Source: JBNJGB01 sp051747385 (GTDB taxonomy: Bacteria; Myxococcota_A; UBA9042; PHBI01; JACKFB01). From it: 64,000 bases of DNA. Positions 32,974-42,100 of the stretch are shown here, one piece after another. The notes beneath the pieces were generated by a model. It had not been told where the DNA came from. It did not search any database and saw only the letters and a list, made by a program, of their open reading frames with translations. A program made the translations under genes and the position numbers. The DNA lies in contig JBNJGB010000009.1 in NCBI GenBank assembly GCA_051747385.1, positions 1 to 64,000 on the forward strand, written 5' to 3'. Each line of letters begins with the position of its first letter. Position 1 is the first letter of the stretch.

Positions 32974-33452
32974 GGACGCCCGGGAGGACGATCTACGTCG
33001 ACGCCGACGCCTGTCCGGTGAAGGACGAGGTGTACCGCGTCGCCAGGCGGTACCGCTGGCGCGTCTTCGTCGTCGCGAACCAGCCCATCACCACGCCCTC
33101 GATCCCGCGGGTGTTCACCATCATGGTGGATCAGGGGCCCGACGTGGCCGACGACTACATCGCCGAGCGGGCGGGCCCGGGCGACATCGTCGTCACCGCC
33201 GACATCCCGCTCGCCGCGCGCGCCCTGGACAAGGACGCCCGGGTGCTCGGCTTCAAGGGGCGCGAGTTCACGCCGGCGTCCATCGGCGACGCGCTGGGCT
33301 CGCGCGCCCTGTCCGAGCACCTGCGCGAGATCGGCGTCCAGACCGGCGGCCCGGCCCCCATGGGCAAGGGAGATCGGTCGCGCTTCCTCCAGAAGCTGGA
33401 CGAGCTGGTCCACACCATCCAGCGCGAGCTCTCCAATGGCGGCGTCGCGTAG
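32970..33452 (+). CDS. DUF188 (YaiI/YqxD family) protein
   Basis: Product of 160 residues. Family motifs are clear: the N-terminal IYVDADACPVKDEVYRVA, VVANQPI, VDQGPDVADDYIAERA, DIVVTADIPLAARAL, GFKGREFT and a C-terminal KGDRSRFLQKLDEL. The conserved Asp residues suggest a PIN/NYN-like nuclease fold, but the function is not established. It overlaps sufE by four bases (ATGA), so the two are co-translated. Confidence 0.93.
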   Translation: MRTPGRTIYVDADACPVKDEVYRVARRYRWRVFVVANQPITTPSIPRVFTIMVDQGPDVADDYIAERAGPGDIVVTADIPLAARALDKDARVLGFKGREFTPASIGDALGSRALSEHLREIGVQTGGPAPMGKGDRSRFLQKLDELVHTIQRELSNGGVA

Positions 33453-33929
33453 GGTCAAGCCTACTCATTTCACACTTTTCGCCGGCTCTCCGGGGTGCCG
33501 GCGTCCTCGCCTGCCGCTCAACCCCATCTCCGCGTCTCGAAGGGGCTCGCGCCAAGCCGCGAAGGCGCGAAGGCGCGAACACGCGGAAAACGCAACAGGA
33601 CCGCCGTCCTCGGGGGCCGTCTCCGGCTCCACCGGCGCCGGCCGCACGACGAGGTCCGGTCCCGAGTGGACTCCCGCGTCTGGCGGGCAGGATGAGGCTG
33701 TCGCTATACCTTCGCGACGAGGCAGCCGGCTCCGTGTTCGCGGGCGAGACGCCCGCGCTCCCAGGCCACGGGTCTCTTGGGCGGCGGGCATCTTGCCCGC
33801 CAAGACCAGCAACCGACCATCCACGCGACAGCCTCGAGACGCCCGCGGTCTCCGATGACCGGCCCAGGACCGGCGGCCCGCCGTTGCAGCGTACGGCGCT
33901 CGGCGCCGCCGCTGAACGGCCATCCGCGC
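33453..33929. repeat. Gene-free stretch with reverse family B repeat and GC-rich palindromes
   Basis: From 33537 to 33618 it carries the family B element in reverse (GGGCTCGCGCCAAGCCGCG), and from 33724 to 33815 a GCGGGC(A/G)…TTGCCCGCC type palindromic repeat (GGCGGGCATCTTGCCCGCC). No gene supported. Confidence 0.65.
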
Positions 33930-33967
33930 CTGACAAGGCGGCGGGCTGCGCCCGTACGCCTTGTCAG
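33930..33967 (-). terminator. Stem-loop overlapping the ychF stop codon
   Basis: CTGACAAGGCG (33930-33940) pairs with CGCCTTGTCAG (33957-33967), with a further GGGC/GCCC stem inside. There is no U run, so it may act as a transcript end or stabiliser rather than a classical terminator. The right arm includes the stop codon. Confidence 0.45.
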
Positions 33968-35055
33968 ACGTTGAAGCGGAAGTGGACCACGTCGCCGTCC
34001 TCGACGAGGTACTCCTTGCCCTCGATGTTGAGCTTGCCGGCGGAGCGGGCGCCCTGCTCGCCGCCGAGGGCGACGAAGTCGTCGTAGTGGGTGACCTCGG
34101 CGCGGATGAAGCCGCGCTCGAAGTCCGTGTGGATGACGCCGGCGGCCTGGGGCGCGCGTGCGCCGGAGTGGACGGTCCAGGCGCGGACCTCCTTCTCGCC
34201 GGCCGTGAAGAAGGTGAGGAGGCCCAGGAGCCGGTAGCCCTCGTGGATGAGCCGATCGAGGCCGGACTCCTCGAGGCCCAGGCTCTCCAGGAAGTCGGCG
34301 CGCTCAGCCGGGTCCAGCTCGGCGATCTCGGCCTCGATGCTGGCGCAGATGACCACCACGCCGGCGCCCTGCTGCTGTGCGTGCGCGCGCACCTTCTCCA
34401 CGTACACGTTGCCGTCGGGCAGGTCGTCCTCGGATACGTTTGCCGCGTACAGCACGGGCTTGGATGTGAGCAGGAACAGCTCGCGGAACCAGCCGGCCTC
34501 GGTGTCGTCGTACTCGAAGGTCCGCGCCGGCTTCTCGTCGCTCAGCCAGGCGCTCAGGCGCTCGAGCATCTCCGCCTGGGGACGCGCGGATTTGTCGCTC
34601 TTGGCCTGCTTGCCGACCTTGTCCAGGCGCTTGTCCACCGTCTCCATGTCCTTGAGGAGAAGCTCCGTCTCCACGACCTCCACGTCCCGGATCGGGTCGA
34701 TGGAGCCCTCCACGTGGACCACGTCGTCGTTTTCGAAACATCGGACCACGTGGACGATGGCGTCCGTGTTCCGGATGTTCGCCAGGAACTGGTTGCCGAG
34801 ACCCTCGCCCTTGCTCGCGCCCCGCACCAGGCCCGCGATGTCCACGAACTCGACGGTCGTGGGCATCACCCGCTCCGGCTCCACGATCGCCGCGAGCTCG
34901 TCGAGCCGGGGATCCGGGACCGGGACGATGCCCACGTTCGGCTCGATGGTGCAGAACGGGTAGTTGGCGCTCTCGGCGCCGGCCGCGGACAGCGCGTTGA
35001 ACAGGGTGGACTTCCCCACGTTGGGGAGGCCCACGATCCCGAGGGTCATGCCCAT
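33964..35055 (-). CDS. ychF: Redox-regulated ATPase YchF (Obg-family)
   Basis: Product of 363 residues. P-loop GLPNVGKST (G1), DIAGLVRGASKGEGLGNQF (G3) and the non-canonical NVSE at the G4 position, which explains the preference of this family for ATP over GTP. A coiled-coil insertion and a C-terminal TGS domain (EVRAWTVHSGARAPQAAG) complete the normal architecture and length. YchF binds ribosomes and takes part in stress and translation control. ATG at 35055 follows GGAG; a second ATG six bases downstream is possible. Confidence 0.97.
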   Translation of the reverse strand: MGMTLGIVGLPNVGKSTLFNALSAAGAESANYPFCTIEPNVGIVPVPDPRLDELAAIVEPERVMPTTVEFVDIAGLVRGASKGEGLGNQFLANIRNTDAIVHVVRCFENDDVVHVEGSIDPIRDVEVVETELLLKDMETVDKRLDKVGKQAKSDKSARPQAEMLERLSAWLSDEKPARTFEYDDTEAGWFRELFLLTSKPVLYAANVSEDDLPDGNVYVEKVRAHAQQQGAGVVVICASIEAEIAELDPAERADFLESLGLEESGLDRLIHEGYRLLGLLTFFTAGEKEVRAWTVHSGARAPQAAGVIHTDFERGFIRAEVTHYDDFVALGGEQGARSAGKLNIEGKEYLVEDGDVVHFRFNV

Positions 35056-35166
35056 GGACGGTCTCCGGGTCGGGGTGGGGCCGCGCGGGGGCGGCCGACG
35101 ATGGGGCGCGTACCTATCGCAGACGCTCGCCCGTCTCAAGGACGCGTCACCCCGACCCGCAGCCGG

Positions 35167-36024
35167 CTACCAGCGGTAGAAGCCCTCGCCGGACTTCCGA
35201 CCCAGCTTCCCGGCGCGCACCATCTGCCGCAGCAGCGGGGGAGGGTGGAAGCGATCCCCGCCCAGCTCGCGGTGGAGGTGTTCGGCGATCTCGAGCCGCG
35301 TGTCCAGGCCCACCAGGTCCGTGAGGCGCAGCGGCCCCATGGGGTGCCGGTAGCCCTTCTCCATGGCCCGGTCGATGTCGGCCGCGCTGGCCACGCCCTG
35401 CTCGACCATGCGGATGGCCTCGAGCCCCAGGACCAGCCCGAGGCGGCTCGTGGCGAAGCCCGGGCTGTCCCTCACGACGACCATCTCGCGGCCCATCCGC
35501 TCGCCCAGCTCCCGGGTGGCCTCGAGCGTCTCTCCGGAGGTCTGGTACGCCGTGACGATCTCCAACAGCCGCAGGATGTGCGGCGGGTTGAAGAAGTGCA
35601 TCCCGATGACGCGCTCGGGCCTGGACGTGGCCGCCGCGATCTCCGTGATCGGCAGGCTGGAGGTGTTCGTGGCCAGGACCGCGTCCGCCCGGCACAGGTC
35701 GTCCAGCTCGGCGAACAGGCGCTTCTTGAGGCCCAGGTCCTCGGGGATCGCCTCGATGACGAAGGCCGCCTCGCCGACCGGGTCGCGATGATCCGTCGAG
35801 CCCTCCAGCAGCGCGAGCGTCCGCTCCCGGGTCTCCGGCTCGACCTTCCCCTTGTCCACGCCCTTGTCCAGGTGGCCGCGGACCTGCCCAAGAGCGCGCT
35901 CGAGGGCTTCGGGATCGCGATCGACCAGCACCGTCTCGTAGCCGGCCATGGCCGCCACCTGCGCGATGCCGTGGCCCATGACGCCGGCGCCCAGGACCAC
36001 GACCCGCTCCGAACCCTCAGCCAT
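35167..36024 (-). CDS. 3-hydroxyacyl-CoA (3-hydroxybutyryl-CoA) dehydrogenase
   Basis: Product of 285 residues, normal length. The N-terminal Rossmann fold has VVVLGAGVMGHGIAQVAA with the NAD-binding GxGxxG pattern and acidic D35 region (VLVDRD). ATNTSSLPITEIA, GMHFFNPPHILRLLEI (with the catalytic His) and DSPGFATSRL are typical. It oxidises 3-hydroxyacyl-CoA to 3-oxoacyl-CoA with NAD. The C-terminal LGRKSGEGFYRW is the normal end. Its ATG (36024) lies eight bases inside the upstream hydratase gene, so it is translated in the same unit. Confidence 0.95.
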   Translation of the reverse strand: MAEGSERVVVLGAGVMGHGIAQVAAMAGYETVLVDRDPEALERALGQVRGHLDKGVDKGKVEPETRERTLALLEGSTDHRDPVGEAAFVIEAIPEDLGLKKRLFAELDDLCRADAVLATNTSSLPITEIAAATSRPERVIGMHFFNPPHILRLLEIVTAYQTSGETLEATRELGERMGREMVVVRDSPGFATSRLGLVLGLEAIRMVEQGVASAADIDRAMEKGYRHPMGPLRLTDLVGLDTRLEIAEHLHRELGGDRFHPPPLLRQMVRAGKLGRKSGEGFYRW

Positions 36025-36826
36025 CGTCGCCTCCCTCGGCCTCCCGCGCGGCCCGGCGCGCGGCGCGGCGCTCGAGGAAGGCCGTCATGCGGGCGTGCTT
36101 GTCCTCGTCGTCGTACAGGATGTGCTGGGCCAGGGCCTCCATCTGGCTGCCCGTGGCCGCGCTGCTCTCCCGGCCCGCGTCGATGGCGATCTTGGCCAGC
36201 CGGATGGCGCGCCGGCTCTGCTTCGCGATGGCACCGGCCAGCGCGTACGCCTCGTCCATCACCTGGTCGTCGTCCACCGCGTGGTTCACCAGGCCGATGG
36301 CCAGGGCCTCCTCGGCGTCGACCACGGCGCCGGTGAAGATCAGCTCCTTGGCCTTCGCCAGGCCGACGATGCGCTGGAGGCGCCACGTCCCGCCCGCCGC
36401 CGGGATGATGCCGAGGCCCACCTCCGGCTGGCCCAGCTTCGACGACCGGCCGGCGACCCGGATGTCGCAGGCCAGGGCGACCTCGCAGCCGCCGCCGAGG
36501 GCGTAGCCCCGGATGGCGGCCACCGTCGGGTGGGGAAAGGCCTCGATGGCGTCGCACAGCCGGGCGTTGTGGCGGGCCAGGGCGACCGGACCCCGCCGGC
36601 TGCGAAGCTCCGCGATGTCGGCGCCGCTCACGAACGCCTTCCCGCCGGCCCCCGTGAGCACCAGGGCCCGCACCTCCTCGTCGTCCGCCAGGGACTCCAG
36701 TGCGGCGCGGATCTCCCGGTTCATGGGGAGGTGCAGGGCGTTCCGCACCTCCGGCCGGTCGAAGGTCAGGGTCGCGACGCCGTGGTCGTCCACCTCGACG
36801 CGGATGTGCTCCCAGCCGCCGCTCAC
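36017..36826 (-). CDS. Enoyl-CoA hydratase/isomerase (crotonase family)
   Basis: Product of 269 residues. Crotonase features: oxyanion-hole segment KAFVSGADI, IRGYALGGGCEVALACD, and QPEVGLGIIPAAGGTWRL with the catalytic glutamate of the second block. It hydrates 2-enoyl-CoA to 3-hydroxyacyl-CoA, feeding the downstream dehydrogenase. The start is GTG at 36826, overlapping the TGA of the oxidoreductase gene as GTGA. The C-terminus has an Arg/Ala-rich tail (ERRAARRAAREAEGG) longer than usual. Confidence 0.94.
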   Translation of the reverse strand: MSGGWEHIRVEVDDHGVATLTFDRPEVRNALHLPMNREIRAALESLADDEEVRALVLTGAGGKAFVSGADIAELRSRRGPVALARHNARLCDAIEAFPHPTVAAIRGYALGGGCEVALACDIRVAGRSSKLGQPEVGLGIIPAAGGTWRLQRIVGLAKAKELIFTGAVVDAEEALAIGLVNHAVDDDQVMDEAYALAGAIAKQSRRAIRLAKIAIDAGRESSAATGSQMEALAQHILYDDEDKHARMTAFLERRAARRAAREAEGGDDG

Positions 36827-37851
36827 AGCGTGATCACCACCTTCCCCATGACCTCGCGGGCCTCCAGGGCGCGGTGGGCGTCCGCGATGGCTTCGAGGGG
36901 CAGGACGCGGTCGATGACCGGCTCGAAGTGGCCCCGCTCGTACAGGGTCACGAGGTGGTGGTACTCGCCCTTCGTGCCCATGGTGGAGCCCAGAATCGAC
37001 TGGTTCTTGAAGAACACGTGCCGCAGGTCGATCCCGACCTTCGCACCGGCGGTGGCCCCGCAGGTCACGAGGCGGCCCGACCACGCCAGGCAGCGCATGG
37101 AGGCCTCGAAGGTGTCTCCGCCCACGTGCTCGAAGACCACGTCCACGCCGCGACGGCCCGTGAGCTGCTTCACGCGGCCGACCAGGTCCTCCTCCCGGTA
37201 GTTGATGACGTGGTCGGCGCCCAGCTCGCGGGCCTTGGCCAGCTTCTCGTCCGAGCCGGCCGTGGCGATGATCGTCGCGTCGAGGTAGCGGGCGAGCTGT
37301 ACGCCGGCCGAGCCCACGCCGCTCGCGCCGGCCTGGACGAGCACCGTCTCCCCGGCCCGCAGCTCCGCGCGGCCCACCAGCATGTGCCAGGCCGTCAGGG
37401 ACGTGAGGGACAGGGCGGCAGCCTCCGTGTACTCGAGGCGCTCCGGCTTCCGCACCAGGTTCGCCCGCGGCACGACGACGTAGTCGGCCAGGCCGCCGTC
37501 CTGGTGCTCGCCGACCATGCCGTACTGGGCGCACAGGTTGTCCGCCCCGGACACGCAGCGCTCGCAGACCCCGCAGCTCACGCCCGGCATGACCATGACC
37601 GGCGTGCCGGGCTCGATGTCGTCCACGCCGGCGCCGAGGGTGTCCACGTCCCCCGCCACGTCCGCTCCCGTGATGAGCGGCAGGGACCACGGGGCGCCCT
37701 TCAGGCCGCGTCGGATCCACAGGTCGAGGTGGTTGAGGGCGCAGGCCCGCACACGGACCCGGACCTCGCCGGGCCCGGGCTCGGGATCCTCGATCTCGCT
37801 GACGCGGAGGACCTCAGGCCCTCCGTGCTCCCTGATCACCACCGCGCGCAT
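36823..37851 (-). CDS. Zinc-type quinone oxidoreductase / alcohol dehydrogenase (MDR family)
   Basis: Product of 342 residues. MDR fold with N-terminal GroES-like domain (MRAVVIREHGGPEVLRV) and the four-Cys structural zinc lobe CGVCERC…C near residue 98. The NADPH-binding loop is QAGASGVGSAGVQLA. The gene begins a three-gene unit with the hydratase and the 3-hydroxyacyl-CoA dehydrogenase. It could reduce an enoyl-CoA or quinone (crotonyl-CoA reductase-like proteins are MDR members), but the substrate cannot be read from sequence. ATG at 37851. Confidence 0.9.
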   Translation of the reverse strand: MRAVVIREHGGPEVLRVSEIEDPEPGPGEVRVRVRACALNHLDLWIRRGLKGAPWSLPLITGADVAGDVDTLGAGVDDIEPGTPVMVMPGVSCGVCERCVSGADNLCAQYGMVGEHQDGGLADYVVVPRANLVRKPERLEYTEAAALSLTSLTAWHMLVGRAELRAGETVLVQAGASGVGSAGVQLARYLDATIIATAGSDEKLAKARELGADHVINYREEDLVGRVKQLTGRRGVDVVFEHVGGDTFEASMRCLAWSGRLVTCGATAGAKVGIDLRHVFFKNQSILGSTMGTKGEYHHLVTLYERGHFEPVIDRVLPLEAIADAHRALEAREVMGKVVITL

Positions 37852-38098
37852 GCTCGTCCTCCGTGCTTGCCCTCGAGTCCGGGGTGCCGCTCTTCCGTCC
37901 TGGCGCTCGAGCCCTCGGCGCCGTCGCCGCCCCCGAGACACCTTCCCCGAAGCTCGGGATCCCGCCGCTCACCTCGTAGCCGACCGGGGCCTCGTGCCTC
38001 ATTGCGCCTTGTCTCGCGAGGAGATGCGATCCTGTTCCCACGGCCAGCGAGGGCTTGTCAACCGGGCCTGCGAGGCCCATATCCGCCGCCTGGGCCGT
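37852..38098. other. Intergenic leader of the beta-oxidation cassette
   Basis: No gene is supported; no clear promoter. Open frames here are short and have no recognisable domain. Confidence 0.4.
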
Positions 38099-38252
38099 GC
38101 ACCGAGCGCGCTGAGGCGGGTCCAGGTGCAAGGAAACGTTGCCGATTCGCGCGGAGGGGTAGCAGAGCTACCTCGAGCACGAATCGGTGACGGTGACGCC
38201 GCAGATGGGCCCGAATCGGTGGGCGAATGCCGGAACAGGCGGCGGATTTGGG
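38099..38252 (+). repeat. Palindromic intergenic repeat C, full copy 2
   Basis: Near-identical to 10074-10229. Outer palindrome CCGATTCG/CGAATCGG spans 38142-38187 with the inner GTAGC-AGA-GCTAC. Differences from copy 1 are scattered single bases, some in the inner loop, consistent with an element conserved by structure. Confidence 0.85.
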
Positions 38253-38296
38253 CGAGGCCGGTTCCGCTTCCCCCAGGCGACTGCTAGGCTCCCGGC

Positions 38297-38635
38297 GTGA
38301 TCCGCCTCCTGACCGGCCTGCTGTCGCTCGTCGTCCCCGGCCTGGGACAGCTTCTCCGCGGGGCCTGGGTGGACGCGCTCCTCTGGCTCGCCGCCTCCGC
38401 CTGGACGCACGCCGTGCTCAGCGGCACGGCCTGGCTCGGCGGCCCGGCGGTGGACCCGTTCGAGGCGACCCTGCTGGGCGCGCTGGCGCACCCGCCGGCG
38501 CGCCGTTTCCCCCTGGTCGTGGTGCTGACGGTGCTCGCCTTCGCCCTCCACGTGGGCGCCGCGCTCGACGTCGGCGTGCCCCGGAAGTACGAAACCCCCG
38601 GCTCCGTGAAGGAGCGCGGGGGCTCGTATTGGTGA
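38297..38635 (+). CDS. Putative small membrane protein
   Basis: Product of 112 residues. LLSLVVPGLGQLLRG resembles the start of small TM2-like or PGLGQ-containing membrane proteins. Two or three hydrophobic segments follow (ALLWLAASAWTHAVL; FPLVVVLTVLAFALHVGAAL). The start is GTG at 38297 without a good ribosome-binding site. The end of the frame overlaps a hairpin (CCCCCGGCTCC…GGAGCGCGGGGG). It is plausible but not certain as a gene. Confidence 0.5.
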   Translation: MIRLLTGLLSLVVPGLGQLLRGAWVDALLWLAASAWTHAVLSGTAWLGGPAVDPFEATLLGALAHPPARRFPLVVVLTVLAFALHVGAALDVGVPRKYETPGSVKERGGSYW

Positions 38636-38885
38636 GGACGTCCGGCGACGTCCGGCCTCTCTACCAAACCCGGTTTCACCAGGTGGGCTTCGCGGTAGCC
38701 GCTTCAGGCTTCCGACCCCGGAGGGCCGGCGTGCTCACCACGGACAGAGGCGAATCCCTTCAATTATAACTACGGATTGGATTTCAGAGGCTCGGTCGCC
38801 CACCGGCGTTCCCTCACCACCAAGCACCCTACCACAGCCGCCGCCCGTTCCAAGGGGCAGGTCCCGAGCGGCTCCGGGGGGCCTG
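38636..38885. other. Gene-free stretch before the tRNA terminator
   Basis: Less GC-rich locally (CAATTATAACTACGG around 38760). No gene or clear promoter was recognised. Confidence 0.4.
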
Positions 38886-38922
38886 AAACGAGAAGAGGGG
38901 CCGCGCTGCTGCGCGACCCCTC
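38886..38922 (-). terminator. Terminator after tRNA-Leu(CAG)
   Basis: Imperfect stem AGAGGGG-C-CGCGC / GCGCG-A-CCCCTCT (38894-38923) followed on the minus strand by TTCTCGTTT. Directly follows the CCA end of the tRNA. Confidence 0.65.
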
Positions 38923-39010
38923 TGGTGCGAAAGGGGGGACTCGAACCCCCACGGGCATAGTGCCCACTAGAACCTGAATCTAGCGCGTCTACCAATTCCG
39001 CCACTTTCGC
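38923..39010 (-). tRNA. tRNA-Leu (CAG), CCA end encoded
   Basis: Minus-strand GCGAAAG…CTTTCGC acceptor stem, anticodon arm CTAGA-TTCAGGT-TCTAG with anticodon CAG, long class II variable arm (TGGGCACTATGCCCG) and GGGGG-TTCGAGT-CCCCC T arm. The ACCA end is encoded. Confidence 0.97.
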
Positions 39011-39079
39011 TCGACGGGCCGCCCCGCGACGGCGGGCAGAGTCATACGAACTGCGCCGACCCTCGTCAAGGGGGAATTC

Positions 39080-39108
39080 GCCCCGGGGGCGGCCGCCGCC
39101 CCCGGGGC
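39080..39108 (-). terminator. Strong hairpin after the giant lipoprotein gene
   Basis: Perfect 13-bp stem GCCCCGGGGGCGG / CCGCCCCCGGGGC with loop CCG, 13 bases past the stop at 39122. There is no U run, so termination may need other factors. Confidence 0.55.
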
Positions 39109-39121
39109 TCGTCGTCACGGC

Positions 39122-42100
39122 CTACTGGCAGAATTCCTGCGGCTCGTGCACACACTCGTAGCCGTCCTCCGTGAGGGCGCACAGGTCATTCGTGCACGGA
39201 TCGCCGTCGTCGCAGCCGTCGGCAGCCACGTCGCAGGTACCGCCATCCTGGTCGCAGTATGGCCTGAGGCAGGGCTGCTCCGTGGTGTCGACGAGGTCGG
39301 AGCAGTCGGCGTCGTCGGTGCAGCTCTGCTCGCCGCACCCGCTGATCGGCTCGTGGACGCAGTCTCCGCTGCCGATGTCGCAGAAGTCCACCGTGCAGGG
39401 ATCCCCGTCGTCGCACTCCTCCGGCAGGAAGATGCAGGTCCCGGAAGTCGGCGAGCAGACGGGGACGTAGCACCGCATGTCGTCGACGACGCAGTCGTTG
39501 TCGGAGGTGCAGGGGGTGCCGCAGTCGGGATCGGTCACCTCGTGCACGCAGCCCTCGTCGGGCGAGCAGTAGTCGTCGGTGCAGGGATCGGCGTCGTCGC
39601 AGTCCACCGGGTTGTGCACGCACTGGCCGCCGTCGCCCGTGTCCTCGCAGATGTCCTGGGTGCAGACGTTGCCGTCATTGCAGACGCTCTGCTGGCTGCA
39701 GGCCTTCGCGCAGGGCGCGCTGACCTCGTTGTGGCAGCCGACGCCCGGCTCGCACCAGTCGTAGGTGCACGGGTCGTCGTCGTCGCAGTCGTCCGGGACG
39801 TAGCTGCAGAAGTCATCGTCCCCCCGATCCAGCTCGGGGTCGCACGTGTCGATGGTGCACGGATCCCCGTCGTCGCAGAATGGCTCGAAGACGCAGCCCG
39901 TCTCGGGATCGCACACGTCGTCGGTGCAGGGATCGCCGTCGTCGCAGACCAGGGTGTCCGTGAGCGTGCAGCCCTCGTCGGGCTCGCAGATGGCGTCCTG
40001 GCACTCGTCGCCGCCGGTGCAGTCGACGGGCTCGTGCACGCAGGCGCCGGTATCGATGTCGCAGCTGTCGTCGGTGCACGCATCGCCGTCGTCGCAGTCG
40101 ATGTGCGTGAAGACGCACTCACCGGTGTCCGGATCGCACGTGTCGGTCGTGCACGGATCCTCGTCGTCGCACGTGACGGGCTCGAAGGAGCACTGGCCCG
40201 TCTCCGGGTCGCAGGTACCCTGGTCACACGGGTTGGAGGGCACACAGGTCTTTGGGACCTGGGTACAGCCCACGTCCGGCTTGCAGAGCTCCGTCGTGCA
40301 GGCGTTCCCGTCGTCTTCGCAGACCACGTCCTCGTATACGCACTCACCCGTGGAGGGTACGCAGCCGTCGAGGGTGCACGCGTTACCGTCGTCGCACACC
40401 GTCTTCTCGTGCCTGCAGACGCCCAGCTCCGGGTCGCAGAAGGACTCGGTGCAAAGGTCGCCGTCCTCGCACTCGTCGGAGGTAGAGCAGGGCTCCGTGC
40501 ACTCCGGGTCGAAGGAGTTGAGGACGTGCTGGCACTCCTCGTCTTCGCAGAAGTCGATGGTGCACGGGTCGTCGTCGTCGCAGTCGTTGGACTCGTGCAC
40601 GCACTGGCCGGCGTCCACGTCGCAGAAGTCGGTGGTGCAGAACTCACCGTCGTCGCAGTCCTCCGGCGTGATCTGGTCGAACACGCACTCGCCGGTCTCC
40701 GGGTCACAGGAGTCGTTCGTGCACGGGTTGTTGTCGTCGCACGGAAGCTCCGTGTTCGTGCACAGGGGCAGGTCCGGGTCCTCCGGGTCCGTCTTCGACG
40801 GATCGCACTGGTCGATGGTGCACGGGTTGTCGTCGTCGCAGATGCTCTGCTGCTCGCACTGACCGACCTCGGGGTTGCAGTAGGACTCGAAGCACGGGTC
40901 GGTGCTCTCGCAGACCACGTCCTCGTGGATACACTCGCCGGTCGCGAGGTCACACGAGTCGAGGGTGCACGGGTTGCCGTCCTCGCAGTCCTTGTCCTCC
41001 GACGTGCACTGGCCGGTGTCCGGGTCGCAGGACTCGACGGTGCACTCGGTGCCGTCGAAGCACTTGTCCATGGCCTGGCAGCCGTCCTGGGCGTTGCAGA
41101 AGTCGATGGTGCAGATGTCTCCGTCGTCGCAGGTCACGTCCTCGTACGTGCACTCGCCGGTGTCCGGGTCGCAGAAGTCGTTCGTGCACGCGTTGAGGTC
41201 GTCGCAGGCGCTCATCTCCTGGCAGCCCTTGACGGCGTCGCAGCCGACCACCGTGCAGGTGTCTCCGGTGCCGCAGTCCACGTCCTGGTGCTCGCATCGG
41301 CCCGTGACGGGATCGCACGCGTCGTCGGTGCACGCGTTGCTGTCGTCGCAGCTCTTCGGCTCGAAGACACAGCCGCTCTCCGGGTCACAGGAGTCGACGG
41401 TGCAGGGGTCGCCGTCGTCGCAGACCACCAGCTCGAGCACGCAGCCCGCGGCGGGCGTGCACTTCTCGGTTGTGCACGCGTTGCCGTCGTCGCAGCTCTT
41501 GTCCTCGTGGACGCACTCGCCGGTGTCCGGATCGCACGAGTCGATGGTGCAGAGGTTGTCGTCGTTGCAGTTCTTGCCGATGAACTCGCACTCACCGGTC
41601 TCCGGGTTGCAGATGTCCTCGGTGCAGAGGTCGTCGTCGTCGCAGGTCAGCGCGTCGTGCACGCAGTCGCCGGTCTCCGGGTCGCAGTAGTCGTCGGTGC
41701 ACGGGTTGCCGTCGTCGCAGTCGACGACGTCGTTGCTGCAGCCCTCCTCCGGGTCGCAGGAGTCGACGGTGCACTTGTTGCCGTCGTCGCAGTCGCCGCC
41801 CTCGAAGACGCAGCCCGTCTCCGGGTCGCAGAAGTCCAGGGTGCACTCGTTGTCGTCGTCGCACTCCACGGGCATTCCGCAGCCGATGTCCGGGTTGCAC
41901 TTGTCGATGGTGCATGCGTCTCCGTCGTCGGGGCAGACCACCTCCTCGCCGTCGCCGCAGGTGAACTCGAAGTCGTCGATGGCGGTGCACTCGTCGACGG
42001 TGCACGGATCGTCATCGGCGCACGGGTTGGCGTAGGTGCACTCGCCGGTCTCCGTGTCGCAGCCCTCGAGGGTGCACGGGTCGCCGTCGGAGCAGTCCTT

